The notes beneath the pieces are model-generated. The model was not told the origin of the DNA, searched no databases, and was given only the letters and a program-made list of their open reading frames with translations. From an uncultured Erysipelotrichaceae bacterium (GTDB lineage: Bacteria; Bacillota_I; Bacilli_A; RFN20; CAG-288), in assembly GCA_902771745.1 (NCBI GenBank), contig CACXYG010000057.1:1-8158 (forward strand): a stretch of DNA of 8,158 nt, given 5' to 3'. A program made the translations under genes and the position numbers. How positions within the stretch are numbered: the stretch's first letter is position 1; each line of letters starts with the position of its first letter. Of this stretch, positions 7,077-8,158 are shown piece after piece.

Positions 7077-7082
7077 CCTCCT
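7077..7082 (-). promoter_or_regulatory. Ribosome binding site of the GH3 gene
   Basis: A full AGGAGG on the minus strand lies 10 nt above the ATG at 7066 and just past the upstream gene's stop codon (7088-7086). It fixes the GH3 start and fits translation from a shared message. Confidence 0.75.
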
Positions 7083-7085
7083 GAA

Positions 7086-7439
7086 TTACTGACCAAACTC
7101 ATTAGCGGTGACAGGATCCCAAGAAAGCTCAGCCGTGGTATCGATTTTAAGACAATCGATGACAGGAGCCGTAGCCGCCATGGTACCGCCCATACCATTC
7201 ATATTTGAAGAGATGAATTCAAACTTGTTCTCACCTTTTTGCAATGATAAAGAAGTCGTTAAGACGTGATCAGAAAATGGGCGCCAACCATCCGTAGAGG
7301 TGTAATCTGCAGCATTATAAGTGACTTCAACAGTGTTGTAGTCTAAGGTAGCATCATTGACTTTGATAGTATAGTTGGAAATATTTGTGCCATTATCCGT
7401 GGTGCCACTAGATTCACTTCCAGAAAGGGCATAACCCAT
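7086..7439 (-). CDS. C-terminal fragment of a secreted protein with a CBM6/35-like domain
   Basis: This is the 3' part of a larger gene. The fragment from the ATG at 7439 is 117 residues and looks like a carbohydrate-binding-type beta-sandwich: a Ser/Gly/Thr-rich loop (6-22), LQKGENKFEF (46-55), a Met/Gly/Asn stretch (60-68), APVIDCLKI (71-79), then LSWDP near the end. These resemble the last strands of CBM6/CBM35-like modules that end large glycan-degrading proteins in gut Bacillota; the exact family cannot be assigned. The ATG is probably internal. It has no ribosome binding site or signal peptide, and the frame continues upstream through ESATLTFRVTCEK to about 7478 with matching domain-like sequence. 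Beyond that it enters the ATP-grasp region out of frame and meets TAG at 7526-7524. The gene therefore lacks its 5' part in this window. It precedes the GH3 gene by 19 bp and is probably its operon partner. Confidence 0.6.
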   Translation of the reverse strand: MGYALSGSESSGTTDNGTNISNYTIKVNDATLDYNTVEVTYNAADYTSTDGWRPFSDHVLTTSLSLQKGENKFEFISSNMNGMGGTMAATAPVIDCLKIDTTAELSWDPVTANEFGQ

Positions 7440-7441
7440 CT

Positions 7442-7480
7442 TTTCACAAGTGACACGGAAGGTTAAGGTAGCAGATTCCG
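7442..7480. other. Junction between two unrelated truncated genes
   Basis: Two minus-strand frames cross here. The ATP-grasp protein reads through RASGICYLN and stops at TGA (7446-7444), lacking the C-terminal tail usual in its family. The binding-module protein begins to make sense at about 7478 in a frame one base away. Hand counts of four sampled rows give about 55% GC to the right, against about 44% in two rows and 43% in three rows of the next two genes to the left. This looks like a breakpoint, either an assembly chimera or a genomic rearrangement. Confidence 0.6.
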
Positions 7481-8158
7481 GAAGCCCTGTCTTCCCTGCC
7501 GGTCCGGATGTCAGCTTCTTCTCCTAGAGAGATGTGCAGCAACTGGTCTTCCATATTGATCCCGGTGGAAAGCGGGACAAGGGTGGAGGTGATGTAATCT
7601 CCTCCAAGGCGCGGGCTGGTCTCTATCACGAAGATGCCGCGGTCATTGATCTTTAGTTCAGTGTGAGAAGGGCAGGCAGTAAAGCCTAGCGAAGCACCTG
7701 CCTTTTTAACGATCTCCCTTATGAGTTCTTTCTGTTCATCGGTGAGGTCAGCAGGTTGCTTGTGACCCAATTCCACGTTGTAGGGCAGTTCGGTTGTTTT
7801 CTTCTCAGTGAATTGAATGACTTCCGACCCGCCGGAGTGGTGAAGGGCTTCGATGCTGAATTCCCGTCCTTCGATGAATTCCTCGACAAGGACTGAATCC
7901 AGTCTTGAATAGTCCTTAGCCTCGGCAATCGCATCAGCGACCTCCTCTTTTGTGCGGCAGAGCTTCACTCCACGGCTTCCGGAATTGTCCCTGGGCTTGA
8001 CGATGACAGGATAGTCGAAGCCTTCGACTTCTTCGGAAGAGCCAGCCAGAAGTCCCTTGGCACATGGGACTCCGGCTTCCATGAAACGCTGCTTCATCAG
8101 GTACTTGTCGGTTGACCAACAGGCAGTGTCGACTGAAAAGAACGGGAAGCCGTACCTG
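7444..8158 (-). CDS. ATP-grasp ligase-like protein, partial at both ends
   Basis: This is part of an ATP-grasp protein of the carbamoyl-phosphate-synthase-like / amino-acid-ligase type, which joins a carboxylate to an amine using ATP. The frame is open to the right edge: upstream of the ATG at 8097 it still reads family-like sequence ending STDKYL, so that ATG is internal. Counting from it, visible motifs are YPVIVKPRDNSGSRGV (29-44, ATP-binding lysine and glycine loop), VLVEEFIEGREFSIEAL (69-85), ELPYNVELGH (103-112), HTELKI (145-150) and FVIETSPRLGGDY (156-168, metal-binding acid and Arg; Ser replaces the common Asn). The protein then stops after GICYLNLPCHL, about where the ATP-grasp domain closes and before the 80 or so residues usual in this family; the last residues come from the junction. 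Sampled GC is about 55%. The substrate cannot be predicted. Confidence 0.8.
   Translation of the reverse strand, partial: RYGFPFFSVDTACWSTDKYLMKQRFMEAGVPCAKGLLAGSSEEVEGFDYPVIVKPRDNSGSRGVKLCRTKEEVADAIAEAKDYSRLDSVLVEEFIEGREFSIEALHHSGGSEVIQFTEKKTTELPYNVELGHKQPADLTDEQKELIREIVKKAGASLGFTACPSHTELKINDRGIFVIETSPRLGGDYITSTLVPLSTGINMEDQLLHISLGEEADIRTGREDRASGICYLNLPCHL

Noticed and set aside
7086..7439. A complete small gene starting at the ATG at 7439
   Set aside because: No ribosome binding site or signal peptide, and sensible in-frame sequence continues upstream; it is better read as a gene fragment.
7719..8119. Two short minus-strand frames inside the ATP-grasp gene
   Set aside because: They are shifted readings of the ATP-grasp frame, which carries all the recognisable motifs.
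1..8158. CRISPR arrays, tRNA or rRNA genes, transposases and riboswitches
   Set aside because: Reading both strands I saw no regularly spaced long repeats, tRNA-like cloverleaf, insertion-sequence gene or recognisable riboswitch core. Gene-free stretches are under about 210 bp.

Overview
The window looks like DNA from a Bacillota (Firmicutes) bacterium, probably a gut-type member of the Erysipelotrichia or a neighbouring Bacilli lineage. The signs are moderate to low GC (hand counts of sampled rows give about 37-44% over positions 1-7440), strong purine-rich ribosome binding sites, an Agr-type GHKL kinase with a LytTR regulator, a Ser-rich lipoprotein and a membrane-anchored GH3 enzyme. The lineage is inference; no marker gene is present. 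All supported genes are on the minus strand, so transcription runs from high to low coordinates.

Right to left, in transcription order: (a) 7444-8158, a 5'-incomplete ATP-grasp ligase-like gene with clearly higher GC (about 55% in four sampled rows). It is also cut at its 3' side. (b) About 7442-7480, an abrupt junction where the ATP-grasp frame runs into a different gene in another frame. (c) 7086-~7478, the 3' end of a secreted protein with a C-terminal carbohydrate-binding-like beta-sandwich. (d) 4046-7066, a 1006-residue GH3 glycosidase in inverted domain order with a membrane segment at each end, ending in a terminator at 3994-4026. (e) 2158-3843, a CotH-kinase-fold lipoprotein with its own upstream regulatory region. 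(f) 1348-2058 and 79-1344, a tightly coupled LytTR response regulator and GHKL sensor kinase, ending in a probable terminator at 20-80.

How the genes may work together: the binding-module protein and the GH3 enzyme are 19 bp apart and form a glycan-degradation operon at the cell surface. The CotH lipoprotein is also at the cell surface. Just upstream of its -10 element are three 9-bp elements at an exact 21-bp period with 12-bp spacers, resembling the direct repeats bound by AgrA-type LytTR regulators. The simplest model is that the adjacent two-component system controls the CotH lipoprotein. No agrB or agrD is visible, so the inducing signal is unknown.

Main caution: the 7442-7480 junction truncates two unrelated genes at one point and coincides with a composition change. 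Either the window is a chimeric assembly there, or a real deletion or recombination fused the two regions. Nothing right of about 7480 should be used as gene context for the rest until that is settled.
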